A DNA stretch of 46,195 bases from Thermomonas sp. (GCF_025993755.1 NZ_JAMQHN010000062.1:1-46195); one strand, 5' to 3'; shown: positions 36,992 through 46,195, numbered from the stretch's first letter. Notes: generated by a model not told the origin, from the sequence alone. Made by a program: numbers and translations.

Positions 36992-37414
36992 ATGAAAAAA
37001 CTTGCGATTCTTCTTGCTGCCTCCAGCCTGTTGTTCGCGGGCGTGGCCTGCGCGCAATCGCAGGAAAACATCACCCTGCGGATCAAGAACGGCTCGGTCA
37101 TGACCAGCAGCGGCGGCGATTTCATGACGGCGCAGTCCGGTCAGGCGCTTTCCCAGGGCGAAAAACTGTCGGTCAGCGCCGACACCCATGCACAGGCGGT
37201 CTACGATCGCGGCACCGCGGACACCAGCGACGATTGCGTCATCGAATTCAAGGCCGCGGGCGTGTACGAGGTGCCGGGCGACTGCAAGCCGGCCGGTGCG
37301 TGGCAGGCCAACTCCAGTGGCGTCAACATGTGGATCGTGGCCGGCGTGGTCACGGGCCTCGGGATCGAGCTGGGTTCGTCGAGCAACACGGCTGTCAGCA
37401 ACGGCGGCCTGTGA
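36992..37414 (+). CDS. small secreted protein of the EPS locus
   Basis: The product has 140 residues and is of unknown function. A signal peptide runs to ACA (residues 19-21); the lipobox is poor, so peptidase I cleavage is likelier. The mature part has a FecR-like look (NGSVMTSSGGDFMTAQSGQALSQGE and VSADTHAQAVYD), a Cys82-Cys98 pair flanking AAGVYEVPGDC, and a Gly-rich hydrophobic tail (112-129). Similar small proteins occur in exopolysaccharide loci in my recollection, but no role is known to me. GGGAATTTCC precedes the ATG. A terminator-like hairpin follows. Confidence 0.75.
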   Translation: MKKLAILLAASSLLFAGVACAQSQENITLRIKNGSVMTSSGGDFMTAQSGQALSQGEKLSVSADTHAQAVYDRGTADTSDDCVIEFKAAGVYEVPGDCKPAGAWQANSSGVNMWIVAGVVTGLGIELGSSSNTAVSNGGL

Positions 37415-37451
37415 GTCGAACGGGCGCTCGTGCGCCAACCTGACGTGAAGA

Positions 37452-37479
37452 GCGGGGCGGATCGCAGGGTCTGCCCCGC
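37452..37479 (+). terminator. possible terminator after the small secreted protein gene
   Basis: GCGGGGCGGA pairs with TCTGCCCCGC (one G-T pair) around an eight-base loop. The T-run after it is weak (GTCGTTTGCG), so it may only attenuate transcription into the polymerase gene. Confidence 0.5.
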
Positions 37480-37530
37480 GTCGTTTGCGGTATTTCCCCT
37501 CGCCATCGATCTTGTCTGCGGCGGATCGGG

Positions 37531-39012
37531 ATGCGTACTGCGCTGCGCGCAGGCAAGGCGCTTCCGCGCATCCGGCCCTCAGTACCAAGGGTGGCTTGCT
37601 TGAATCGACTGTCCGCCGCCTGCGACGGCTCCATCGGAATTGCGGCCTGGCTGTCCGCCGGCTGTCTCGTTCTCCTGTTGCTGGCATCGTGGCTGCTGGG
37701 CGGTCTCACCCACGACAGCAGTTGGCACGACGAAGGGCTGCAGCTGCTGGCGCTTCCGGCGCTGGTCGTGGCAGTGTTCTTGCTTGCGCGCAATCCGCCG
37801 CAAACGCGACTGGCCCGCGGGGCGCTGGCGGTCATGCTGACCGCCTTTGCGGCCGTGGCCCTGCAACTGGTCCCGCTGCCGGAAGGGCTATGGAAGGCAT
37901 CGGCGCCGCGCGTCGAGTTGGCCCGGGATCTTGTCGCCGCAGGCGTGCCCTCAAGCGTGTGGCACTGGACCCTGACCCCGCATGGCACCGAGGCCGCGCT
38001 GTGGCGGATGTTGCCGCCGCTGGCGGCGTTTCTGTCCGGGCTGGCTCTGGCGCGCGGGTTCCGGCGTGGCGTGCTGCTGTGCGTCGTGCTGTTGTCGCTG
38101 GCCAATCTGGGATTGGCATTCCAGCAGGCGGGCCTGCCGCAGAACAGCCCCCTGCGCATCTATCCGGTCATCGATGGCGTGGCGATGTTCGGTGGAATCT
38201 TCATCAACCAGAACCACTTCGCCACCGCGCTGGTGATCGCCATGACGCTGGCGCTGTGCCTGGCGGTGGACGCCTGGCGCCGGCGCGTTCGCGGCACCCG
38301 CAAGCACGAGTTGCACGCCCTGGCCCTGGCCGGTCTGGCGGCCATCTGCATGGCTGCGGTGCCTTTGACGGCCTCGCGTGCCGGTATCGCGCTGGTGGCG
38401 CCGGTGCTGCTTGGCGGGCTTGTGCTCACCGGACTGTTGCGCCTCGACCGCCTCCTGAAGCGACCGGCGTTTGCGGTGACGGCGGCGGCGCTGGCTGTCG
38501 CCATGGCCTGGGTGTTCCTGCGTTGGCTGGCCGTTGCCAGGGCGCAGGATCCGCGATTCCTGATTGCCGATTCGACCTTCCGTCTCGGGCTGTCCTATCT
38601 GCCCTGGGGCAGCGGTGCTGGCAGCTTCACTCCGGTATTCGAAACCGACCTGCCCAAGGCGCTGTGGATTCCGCAGTACGTCAATCACGCCCACAACGAA
38701 TTCGCCCAATGGTGGCTGGTCGGCGGCCTGCCGGCGATGGCCGTCGTCGCGGCCGGGCTGGTGGTGTTCGTGCTGGCGGGGCTGCGGCTGCTGCGGCTGC
38801 ACGGCAGGCGTCCGATGGCGGTGCTCGCCTCCGGCTGCTGGATGGCCGTCGCCGCCGCATTGGCCCATTCCTGGGTCGATTTCCCGCTGGGCACCACCGC
38901 ACTGGCCGTCACCGTGTCCCTGCTGGGGGGCGTACTGTTCGCGTGCCTGGACGAGCTGGCGGTCGACAGGGAGCCGCAGCGTGCGCCGAGGCAACGCGCT
39001 GCGTCAGGATGA
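37531..39012 (+). CDS. O-antigen ligase / Wzy-like polysaccharide polymerase
   Basis: This is a polytopic inner-membrane protein of 493 residues with about 10-12 hydrophobic segments. The Wzy_C/O-antigen-ligase signature is visible: INQNHFATAL, TASRAGIAL, and the large periplasmic loop with YVNHAHNEFAQWWLVGG. Beside wza- and wzc-like genes, a Wzy repeat-unit polymerase is more likely than a lipid-A ligase. The start is uncertain; the ATG at 37531 gives about 30 extra hydrophilic residues, and TTG or GTG codons near 37590-37600 are alternatives. Confidence 0.88.
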   Translation: MRTALRAGKALPRIRPSVPRVACLNRLSAACDGSIGIAAWLSAGCLVLLLLASWLLGGLTHDSSWHDEGLQLLALPALVVAVFLLARNPPQTRLARGALAVMLTAFAAVALQLVPLPEGLWKASAPRVELARDLVAAGVPSSVWHWTLTPHGTEAALWRMLPPLAAFLSGLALARGFRRGVLLCVVLLSLANLGLAFQQAGLPQNSPLRIYPVIDGVAMFGGIFINQNHFATALVIAMTLALCLAVDAWRRRVRGTRKHELHALALAGLAAICMAAVPLTASRAGIALVAPVLLGGLVLTGLLRLDRLLKRPAFAVTAAALAVAMAWVFLRWLAVARAQDPRFLIADSTFRLGLSYLPWGSGAGSFTPVFETDLPKALWIPQYVNHAHNEFAQWWLVGGLPAMAVVAAGLVVFVLAGLRLLRLHGRRPMAVLASGCWMAVAAALAHSWVDFPLGTTALAVTVSLLGGVLFACLDELAVDREPQRAPRQRAASG

Positions 39013-39132
39013 ACTCGCGGGCACGCCGCGGCGACGCGATACCATGCGCAGCCGCCATTCGCGGATTGCCCCAACGACGCCCGCACGGCGAAAGCCGTTC
39101 CCCACGCAACGACTCATTCACCGGAACCCTCG

Positions 39133-40485
<1,353 letters not shown>

Positions 40486-40487
40486 GG

Positions 40488-41465
40488 ATGCGCAACTACG
40501 AAGCGCGCAAGCGCGTGCTGGTGACCGGGGGCGCGGGTTTTCTCGGCTCGCACCTGATCGACCGCCTGCTGGACCGTGGCGACGAGGTGATCTGCGTCGA
40601 CAACCTGTTCACCGGCAGCAAGCGCAACGTCGAGCATCTGCACGGCCATCCGCGCTTCGAGTTCGTCCGCCACGACGTCACCTTCCCGCTCTACATCGAA
40701 GCCGACGCGATCTTCAACCTGGCCTGCCCGGCTTCGCCGATCCACTACCAGCACGACCCGGTGCAAACCACCAAGACCTCGGTCCACGGCGCGATCAACA
40801 TGCTCGGGCTGGCCAAGCGGCTGCGCTGCCGGATCTTCCAGGCTTCGACCAGCGAGGTCTACGGCGACCCGTCGGTGCATCCGCAGACCGAGGCCTACTG
40901 GGGCAACGTCAATCCGATCGGGGTGCGCTCCTGCTACGACGAGGGCAAGCGCTGCGCCGAGACCTTGTTCTTCGACTACCACCGCCAGCACGGGCTGGAC
41001 ATCAAGGTCGCGCGCATCTTCAACACCTACGGACCGCGCATGCACCCCAACGACGGCCGGGTGGTGTCCAACTTCATCGTCCAGGCCCTGCGCGGCGAGC
41101 CGATCACGATCTACGGCGAGGGCCAGCAGACGCGCTCGTTCTGCTATGTCGACGACCTGGTGGAGGGCTTCCTGCGCCTGATGGACACCGAGCCTGGCTT
41201 CACCGGCCCGGTCAACCTCGGCAATCCCGGCGAATTCACCATCCGCGAGCTGGCGGAAAAGGTGATCGCGCTGACCGGCTCCGGCTCGACGCTGGCGTTC
41301 AAGCCGCTGCCGGCCGACGATCCGCTGCAGCGCAAGCCGGACATTGCCCTTGCGCAGGAGAAGCTCGGCTGGCAGCCGCAGGTGGCGCTGGAGGAGGGCT
41401 TGCAGCGCACCATCGGGTATTTCGACGACCTGCTGGCGGGCCGGCTGGACAAGCCGACGGTTTGA
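40488..41465 (+). CDS. UDP-glucuronate decarboxylase (UDP-xylose synthase type)
   Basis: This extended SDR of 325 residues has the NAD loop [11 protein letters not shown] and the UXS signature [16 protein letters not shown], with Tyr150 and Lys154 in SCYDEGKR and the [10 protein letters not shown] segment. These strongly indicate the UDP-xylose synthase family. It lacks the eukaryotic N-terminal membrane anchor. AAGGATG places the ribosome binding site unusually tight on the ATG at 40488. It would need UDP-glucuronate, but no Ugd is seen in the window; the neighbouring TviB-type enzyme makes a HexNAcA, so precursor supply comes from elsewhere or specificity differs. Confidence 0.9.
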   Translation: MRNYEARKRVLVTGGAGFLGSHLIDRLLDRGDEVICVDNLFTGSKRNVEHLHGHPRFEFVRHDVTFPLYIEADAIFNLACPASPIHYQHDPVQTTKTSVHGAINMLGLAKRLRCRIFQASTSEVYGDPSVHPQTEAYWGNVNPIGVRSCYDEGKRCAETLFFDYHRQHGLDIKVARIFNTYGPRMHPNDGRVVSNFIVQALRGEPITIYGEGQQTRSFCYVDDLVEGFLRLMDTEPGFTGPVNLGNPGEFTIRELAEKVIALTGSGSTLAFKPLPADDPLQRKPDIALAQEKLGWQPQVALEEGLQRTIGYFDDLLAGRLDKPTV

Positions 41466-41544
41466 CGGTGGCAGGTGCAGAGAGGATCCTTCCGCCTTGC
41501 GGGCGGGATTTCCGATCTTGTGAATGCGGTCGCGCTCCGCTAGG

Positions 41545-42084
41545 ATGCGTTCACGTCTTGAACGCATGGAGCCCCGCAGCGTGCGGTACTGGTTCGCCGT
41601 GACCACCAAGCCCCGGTCGGAAGGGCTGGCGTTCGAAAATCTCCAGCGTCAGGGCTATGCCTGCCTGTGGCCACGGGTTCGAAGCGCGCTGCGCGGACCG
41701 GGTGGCATGCGCGAGCGGGTCGAATGCCTGTTTCCCAACTACCTGTTCCTGCACGCCGACCCCGAGCGCGAATCGCTGGCGCCGGTGCGCTCCACCCGCG
41801 GCGCGCTCGGCCTGGTGCGCTTCGGCGGCCAGCCGGCGCGGGTGCCGGAGGGTGTGATCGAACGCATCCGCGCGCGGATCGACGCCGACGACGGGCTGGT
41901 GCGTCTGGAAACCCCGGAACTGGCGCCTGGCGATCGGGTGCGGGTGCGCCAGGGGCCGCTGTCGGGCGTCGAGGGCATCTTCATGGCCGAGAGTGGCAAC
42001 CAGCGCGTGCGCCTGCTGCTGGACCTGCTGGGCAGCACCCGCGAAGTACTGCTGCCGCGCGCGCAGTTGGCGCTGCGCGTGTAG
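41545..42084 (+). CDS. rfaH: transcription antitermination factor RfaH
   Basis: RfaH is a NusG paralogue that loads on RNA polymerase at ops sites, suppresses termination and couples translation in long surface-polysaccharide operons. The product has 179 residues from the ATG at 41545, or 172 from 41566. The NGN domain reads WFAVTTKPRSEGLAFENLQ, with the RfaH-like PLFPNYLF equivalent (CLFPNYLFLH). The KOW domain follows from about residue 125 (LAPGDRVRVRQGPLSGVEGIF). A perfect ops sequence lies 90 bases downstream, which supports RfaH over NusG itself. Confidence 0.92.
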   Translation: MRSRLERMEPRSVRYWFAVTTKPRSEGLAFENLQRQGYACLWPRVRSALRGPGGMRERVECLFPNYLFLHADPERESLAPVRSTRGALGLVRFGGQPARVPEGVIERIRARIDADDGLVRLETPELAPGDRVRVRQGPLSGVEGIFMAESGNQRVRLLLDLLGSTREVLLPRAQLALRV

Positions 42085-42102
42085 CGGTTGGCTGCACGTC
42101 CA

Positions 42103-42123
42103 CCGCGGGCCTCCGGCCCGTGG
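42103..42123 (+). terminator. hairpin between rfaH and the ops element
   Basis: CCGCGGGCC pairs with GGCCCGTGG (one wobble pair) around a TCC loop, 18 bases after the rfaH stop. There is no T-run, so it is a pause or terminator-like leader structure, not a sure terminator. RfaH-dependent operons often carry such structures near ops. Confidence 0.4.
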
Positions 42124-42173
42124 CGGAATGACAATCCGTGCCAAGCGGGCCCGCGGCGTGCCCCCGACCGCAG

Positions 42174-42185
42174 GGCGGTAGCGTG
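42174..42185 (+). promoter_or_regulatory. ops element (RfaH recruitment site)
   Basis: GGCGGTAGCGTG matches the E. coli operon-polarity-suppressor (JUMPstart core) sequence at all 12 positions. It lies between rfaH and the MarR-type EPS regulator, 14 bases before the latter's start and in the sense orientation. The known mechanism is RNA polymerase pausing here and RfaH binding the exposed non-template strand. Confidence 0.9.
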
Positions 42186-42199
42186 CCTGAAGGCGGCGT

Positions 42200-42574
42200 T
42201 TGCAAGACGCAAAGTTGAACGACGAACTCCGATTGAAGCTGCTGCGCCTGCTGGCCGAACGGCCGGCGATGAGCCAGCGCGAGCTGGCGCAGGCATTGGG
42301 GCTGTCGCTGGGCAAGACCAATTACAGCCTGCGCGCCCTGATCGCCCGCGGCTGGGTCAAGGCCAACAATTTCCGCAGCAGCGGCAACAAGCGCGCCTAC
42401 GCCTACGTGCTGACCCCGAGCGGAATGCAGGCCAAACTGGCCACCGCCGCTCGCTTCCTGATGGCGCGGCAGGCCGAATATGCGCGTCTGGAGCGCGAAA
42501 TCGCCGAACTGCGGGCGGATGTTGCACGGCAACCTGCTGCCGACGCCGATTCGAGGAGCCTGAGGGACGCATGA
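42200..42574 (+). CDS. MarR-type EPS-associated transcriptional regulator
   Basis: The product has 124 residues and starts with a rare TTG at 42200, preceded by GAAGG. The winged helix reads MSQRELAQALGLSLGKTNYSLRALIARGWV, and a C-terminal coiled coil (ARLEREIAELRADVA) probably dimerises. This resembles the MarR_EPS family (I recall TIGR04176), found in exopolysaccharide loci. It is the first gene after the ops element and overlaps galE by four bases. Its target is not known; the operon itself is the natural guess. Confidence 0.87.
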   Translation: MQDAKLNDELRLKLLRLLAERPAMSQRELAQALGLSLGKTNYSLRALIARGWVKANNFRSSGNKRAYAYVLTPSGMQAKLATAARFLMARQAEYARLEREIAELRADVARQPAADADSRSLRDA

Positions 42575-43557
42575 CCACCGTTCTCGTCACCGGCGGCGCC
42601 GGCTACATCGGTGCCCACGCCTGCAAGGCGCTGGCGCGGGCCGGCTACACGCCCGTCACCTACGACAGCCTGGTCCACGGCCATGCCGATGCGGTGCGCT
42701 GGGGGCCGCTGGAGCAGGGCGACATCAGTGACCGCGCCCGCCTCGACGCCGTGCTCGCGCAGTGGCGGCCGGCGGCGGTGATGCACTTCGCCGCCTACGC
42801 CTACGTCGGCGAATCGGTCGAAAACCCCGGCAAGTACTGGCGCAACAACGTCGCCGGCACGCTGACCCTGCTCGAAGCGCTGCGCGACCACGGCATCGGG
42901 TCCTTCGTGTTCTCCAGCACCTGCGCCACCTACGGCGTGCCGCAGCGGCTGCCGCTGACCGAAGACCACCCGCAACATCCGATCAATCCCTACGGCATGA
43001 CCAAGCTCGCGGTCGAGCGCATGCTGGCTGATTTCGATGCCGCCCACGGCCTGCGCTCGATCAGCCTGCGCTACTTCAACGCCGCCGGCGCGGACCCCGA
43101 CGGCGAAACGGGGGAAAGCCACGACCCGGAAACCCACCTGATCCCGCTGGTGCTGGACGCCGCCGCCGGCCGCCGCGCCGGCATCACCGTGTACGGCAGC
43201 GACTATCCCACGCCGGACGGCACCTGCGTGCGCGACTACATCCACGTCAGCGACCTCGCCGAGGCCCACGTGCTGGCGCTGCGCGCGCTGCTGGCCGGCG
43301 CCGGCACCACCGCCTACAACCTCGGCAACGGCCGGGGCTTTTCGGTGCGCGAAGTGATCGACTGCGCGCGCAGCGTTACCGGTCGCCAGATCGCCGAAAC
43401 CCCCGGTCCGCGTCGCCCGGGCGACCCGCCGGTGCTGGTGGGCGATGCCGGCCGCATCCGCAGCGAGCTTGGCTGGGCGCCGAAGCACGTTGAGCTTGCG
43501 GCCATCGTCGGCACCGCCTGGCGCTGGCACCAGTCCCGGCACCCCGATCCTGCATGA
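42571..43557 (+). CDS. galE: UDP-glucose 4-epimerase
   Basis: GalE interconverts UDP-glucose and UDP-galactose (or the N-acetyl forms). The product has 328 residues, with the NAD loop TGGAGYIGAH, the catalytic Tyr141-x3-Lys145 in NPYGMTKLA, the Thr/Ser-rich FSSTCATYG, and CVRDYIHVSDLA near the C-terminus. It supplies sugar nucleotides to the glycan made by this cluster. It overlaps both neighbours by four bases, so it belongs to a tightly coupled operon behind the ops site. Confidence 0.95.
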   Translation: MTTVLVTGGAGYIGAHACKALARAGYTPVTYDSLVHGHADAVRWGPLEQGDISDRARLDAVLAQWRPAAVMHFAAYAYVGESVENPGKYWRNNVAGTLTLLEALRDHGIGSFVFSSTCATYGVPQRLPLTEDHPQHPINPYGMTKLAVERMLADFDAAHGLRSISLRYFNAAGADPDGETGESHDPETHLIPLVLDAAAGRRAGITVYGSDYPTPDGTCVRDYIHVSDLAEAHVLALRALLAGAGTTAYNLGNGRGFSVREVIDCARSVTGRQIAETPGPRRPGDPPVLVGDAGRIRSELGWAPKHVELAAIVGTAWRWHQSRHPDPA

Positions 43558-44411
43558 ATCCACCCGACGCCCGCGACGCGCAGTTCGACCGCGCCCACCT
43601 GACCGAAATCAGCGCGTCCGGCAACTCGCTGCGCGCCGAGCTGCGCGAGCTGTGGGCCTACCGCGACCTGCTGGTGCTGCTGATCCAGCGCGACGTCAGC
43701 ATCCGCTACAAGCAAAGCGCGGTCGGCATCGGCTGGGCGGTGCTGCAGCCGCTGCTGACCACGCTCATCTTCACCGTGGTGTTCGGCAAGTTCGCCAAGC
43801 TGCCGTCGGAAGGCTACCCCTACGCCCTGTACACCATGTGCGCGATGGTGCCCTGGACCTTCTTCACCCGCGCGCTCGGCGGCGCCAGCACCAGCATCGT
43901 CACGTCCTCCAGCATGATCACCAAGGTGTATTTCCCGCGCCTGGTGCTGCCGATCAGCAAGACCGTTTCAGGGCTGGTCGATTTCGCGGTGGCGTTCGGG
44001 ATGCTGATCCTGCTGCTGCTGGCCTACCGGGTGACGCCCAGCCTCGGCCTGCTGCTGCTGCCGCTGTTCGTGCTGCTGGCGCTGGCCACCGCGCTTGGCA
44101 TCGGCCTGTGGCTGACGGCGCTCAACGTGAAGTACCGCGACATCGGCCTGCTGGTGCCGTTCCTCACCCAGATCTGGATGTACGCCTCGCCGATCGCCTA
44201 TTCCAGCCAGATCGTGCCGGCGAAATGGCTGTGGCTGTACAACCTGAACCCCATCGCCGGCGTGGTCGAAGGCTTCCGCTGGGCGCTGCTGGGCAAGGCG
44301 GCCCCCGCGCTCGGCCCGATGGCGCTGTCCTGCACGATGGTCGTGCTGCTGCTGGTCAGCGGCTTCTGGTACTTCCGCCGCACCGAGCGCGAGTTCGCGG
44401 ACAACATCTGA
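43554..44411 (+). CDS. wzm: ABC-2 type polysaccharide exporter permease (Wzm)
   Basis: This is the membrane half of an ABC transporter that moves a finished lipid-linked polysaccharide across the inner membrane. The product has 285 residues with six hydrophobic segments. The amphipathic gate-helix region LLIQRDVSIRYKQSAVGIGW and the closing TEREFADNI are typical of Wzm/RfbA permeases. It overlaps galE by four bases and wzt by one (TGATG). Its pairing with wzt defines a second, Wzy-independent export route beside the wza/wzc/wzy-type genes upstream. Confidence 0.93.
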   Translation: MNPPDARDAQFDRAHLTEISASGNSLRAELRELWAYRDLLVLLIQRDVSIRYKQSAVGIGWAVLQPLLTTLIFTVVFGKFAKLPSEGYPYALYTMCAMVPWTFFTRALGGASTSIVTSSSMITKVYFPRLVLPISKTVSGLVDFAVAFGMLILLLLAYRVTPSLGLLLLPLFVLLALATALGIGLWLTALNVKYRDIGLLVPFLTQIWMYASPIAYSSQIVPAKWLWLYNLNPIAGVVEGFRWALLGKAAPALGPMALSCTMVVLLLVSGFWYFRRTEREFADNI

Positions 44412-45709
44412 TGAGTACCGCCGTCAAGGTCGAAGGCCTGAGCAAGCGCTTCCTGCTGGGGGAAAGCATCGAGCACACCCTGTCCAGCCGGGTTGGCGAC
44501 CTGCTGCGTGGCAGGGGCTTGCGGCGCAGCGCCGGGCGCGAGGAATTCTGGGCGCTGCGCGACGTCAATTTCGAAGCCGAGGAAGGCCAGGCGCTGGGCA
44601 TCATCGGCGGCAACGGCGCCGGCAAGTCCACTTTGCTCAAGGTGCTGTCGCGGATCACCCCGCCGACCGAGGGCCGTGCCCGCGTCAAGGGACGCCTGTC
44701 CAGCCTGCTGGAAGTCGGCACCGGCTTCCACCCGGAGTTGACCGGGCGCGAGAACGTGTTCCTCAACGGCGCAATTCTGGGCATGCGCAAGGCCGAAGTG
44801 CAGCGCAAGTTCGACGAGATCGTGGCCTTTTCCGGCGTCGAGAAATTCATCGACACCCCGGTCAAGCGCTATTCCTCCGGCATGTACGTCCGCCTGGCCT
44901 TCGCCGTCGCCGCCCACCTGGAACCGGACGTGCTGATCATCGACGAGGTGCTGGCGGTCGGCGACGCCGACTTCCAGAAGCGCTGCCTCGGCAAGATGGG
45001 TGAAGTGGCCAGCCAGGGACGCACCGTGCTGTTCGTCAGCCACAACATGGCGGCAGTGCAGAAGCTGTGCCAGCGGGCGGTGTGGATGCGGGACGGGCAG
45101 GTGGCGCAGATCGGGGCATCCGAAGAGGTCATCGGCGCCTATATCGGCGCGTCCAGCCCCAGGGAGAACAGAGGGGAGTCATTGCGCCCTGGCTATCTTT
45201 ACCAATCCGATGATGGCGAGGAGGCCGGCAGCGAGGCCCGGGTGACCTCCCTGCAACTGTTGGACATGTGCGATCGTCCACTGCAGGCAGCCGCGACGTT
45301 CGAGGCGCTCAAATTCAGAATCGAATTCTCGACGCCACGCCTCTATCGGAGTTTTTCCGCCGTGTTGCAGGTCACGACGGCAGACGGCGTTCCGCTCCTG
45401 CTTACCTCGACCTCACCCGACCAACAGCTGGCATTCTCGGTGTCGGAAGGTCGCTACGTGATCGATTGTGATTTCGAGCGATTTCCGCTCGCGGCGGGGG
45501 AGTACCTGCTCGGGCTGGGATTGGCCATTCCCGGCGTCGAGTTTGTCTGGCGCGACGATGCCGTGTGCCGATTGCACGTGGTGCCCAGGGACGTCTTCGC
45601 ATCCGGCTTGCCACCGGCGTCCAACCGCTACCTCGTGGCCACGCCGCACCGCTGGGGCGCGTTGCGTGAGCTTGATGCTTTCGATGTGCGGGAAGCGCAT
45701 GGAGGATGA
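44411..45709 (+). CDS. wzt: ABC polysaccharide exporter ATPase with glycan-binding tail (Wzt)
   Basis: This is the ATPase partner of Wzm, 432 residues. The nucleotide-binding domain has Walker A GGNGAGKST (Lys72), the Wzt-type signature RYSSGMYVRLAFA, Walker B LIIDEVLAVGD and the switch His in FVSHNMAA. After about residue 250 a beta-sandwich domain follows (AATFEALKFRIEFSTP ... SEGRYVIDCDFERFPLAAGEYLLGLGL), as in Wzt proteins whose tail recognises the modified non-reducing end of the glycan. From about 45155 codon choice changes (AGG, AGA, TCA, TTG, more T/A at third positions), which suggests the tail was acquired or exchanged separately. The methyltransferase gene overlaps its end by 11 bases. 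Confidence 0.93.
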   Translation: MSTAVKVEGLSKRFLLGESIEHTLSSRVGDLLRGRGLRRSAGREEFWALRDVNFEAEEGQALGIIGGNGAGKSTLLKVLSRITPPTEGRARVKGRLSSLLEVGTGFHPELTGRENVFLNGAILGMRKAEVQRKFDEIVAFSGVEKFIDTPVKRYSSGMYVRLAFAVAAHLEPDVLIIDEVLAVGDADFQKRCLGKMGEVASQGRTVLFVSHNMAAVQKLCQRAVWMRDGQVAQIGASEEVIGAYIGASSPRENRGESLRPGYLYQSDDGEEAGSEARVTSLQLLDMCDRPLQAAATFEALKFRIEFSTPRLYRSFSAVLQVTTADGVPLLLTSTSPDQQLAFSVSEGRYVIDCDFERFPLAAGEYLLGLGLAIPGVEFVWRDDAVCRLHVVPRDVFASGLPPASNRYLVATPHRWGALRELDAFDVREAHGG

Positions 45710-46195
45710 AGTCCGCTGTCGCAGTTGCGGTGGCGATGGCTTGGTCGACCTCGGTCCGATACCCGGAAGTCAGGACGAACGGGCTTCCGCCCAGGCCCAC
45801 CTGTACCGGTGTCCGCACTGCGCGCTGGGGCAACGCCATCCCATTCCGGATGCGGCCGGCATCGCGGCGTTGTATGCCGATGCCATGCCGGAAGAAATGG
45901 CCTACGTCTACGAGGACAATGCCGCGTGGGCACTGGCGAGAAACATGCTGGTCAAGCGTCTGGTGTCGGTGGAATCACCCAATGTCCTCGACGTCGGTTG
46001 CCATACCGGTCGCTTCCTCGCGGGCTTGCCCAAGGCGTGGCGACGCTTCGGGGTCGAGAATCCTGGCCCACCTGCCGACGCAGCACGCCGGGACAACCAG
46101 GTCGAGATCATCGCTGACTGGATCGAGACGGTCGGGGGCGAATGGGATGCACGGTTCGACGCCGTCAGCCTGTTCGACGTGTTCGAACACGTCCC
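45699..46195 (+). CDS. class I SAM-dependent methyltransferase, partial
   Basis: The gene runs off the right edge after 165 codons. The N-terminus has a Cys7-x2-Cys10 ... Cys38-x2-Cys41 zinc-ribbon-like knuckle (VRCRSCGG and YRCPHCAL). The SAM motif I follows (VLDVGCHTGRFL, Asp98-Gly104), and the post-I region ends FDAVSLFDVFEHV. This layout is common in methyltransferases of surface-polysaccharide clusters. ATGs at 45675 and 45684 are in frame and would lengthen the N-terminus. Next to wzt, it could cap or decorate the glycan end that the Wzt tail recognises, but that is inference. Its base composition resembles the Wzt tail. Confidence 0.85.
   Translation, partial: MEDEVRCRSCGGDGLVDLGPIPGSQDERASAQAHLYRCPHCALGQRHPIPDAAGIAALYADAMPEEMAYVYEDNAAWALARNMLVKRLVSVESPNVLDVGCHTGRFLAGLPKAWRRFGVENPGPPADAARRDNQVEIIADWIETVGGEWDARFDAVSLFDVFEHV

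Overview
The window reads as chromosomal DNA of a high-GC gammaproteobacterium of the Xanthomonadaceae/Lysobacter group. The basis is the gene order asd-fimV-truA-trpF-trpB-trpA-accD, the strong preference for G/C at third codon positions, an Oar-type TonB-dependent receptor, and short palindromic repeats of kinds common in this family. These are judgements from gene content; no database was searched.

Layout. (1) Positions 100-9905 are a housekeeping block on the + strand: asd, fimV, truA-trpF, trpB, a DUF3144 gene, trpA, accD and glmM. Many neighbours overlap by 1-8 bases. (2) Positions 10029-12648 hold an isopenicillin-N-synthase-like dioxygenase, a convergent DUF6445 gene that I read as a second, cryptic 2OG-Fe(II) oxygenase, and tpiA. 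(3) Positions 12660-19151 hold a palindromic repeat, then a complete type IV pilus minor-pilin operon (fimT-pilV-pilW-pilX-pilY1-pilE) closed by a strong terminator. (4) Positions 19218-28205 hold rarA, sodB (minus strand), grxD, a YciK-like SDR with a degraded active site, a MarC-family membrane protein, a large Oar-like outer-membrane receptor and ppnN. (5) Positions 28327-30603 are a decayed sensor diguanylate cyclase, with the N-terminus missing and an in-frame TAG, followed by a tRNA-Val(CAC) on the minus strand.

(6) From about 30967 to the right edge lies a cell-surface polysaccharide region. The first part is wza-like, wzc/gumC-like, a membrane-anchored J-domain protein, a TPR plus jelly-roll protein, a small secreted protein and a wzy/ligase-like polymerase. 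Next come a TviB-type nucleotide-sugar dehydrogenase and a UDP-glucuronate decarboxylase. Then come rfaH, an exact 12-base ops element, a MarR-type EPS regulator, galE, wzm, wzt and a methyltransferase cut by the window edge. The last five genes are tightly overlapped and sit directly behind the ops element, so RfaH made by the gene just upstream probably controls their read-through.

The most interesting parts are the RfaH/ops switch built into the EPS locus, the J-domain protein translationally tied to the export kinase together with its unusual partners, the composition change inside wzt, and the probable hidden oxygenase fold of the DUF6445 protein.
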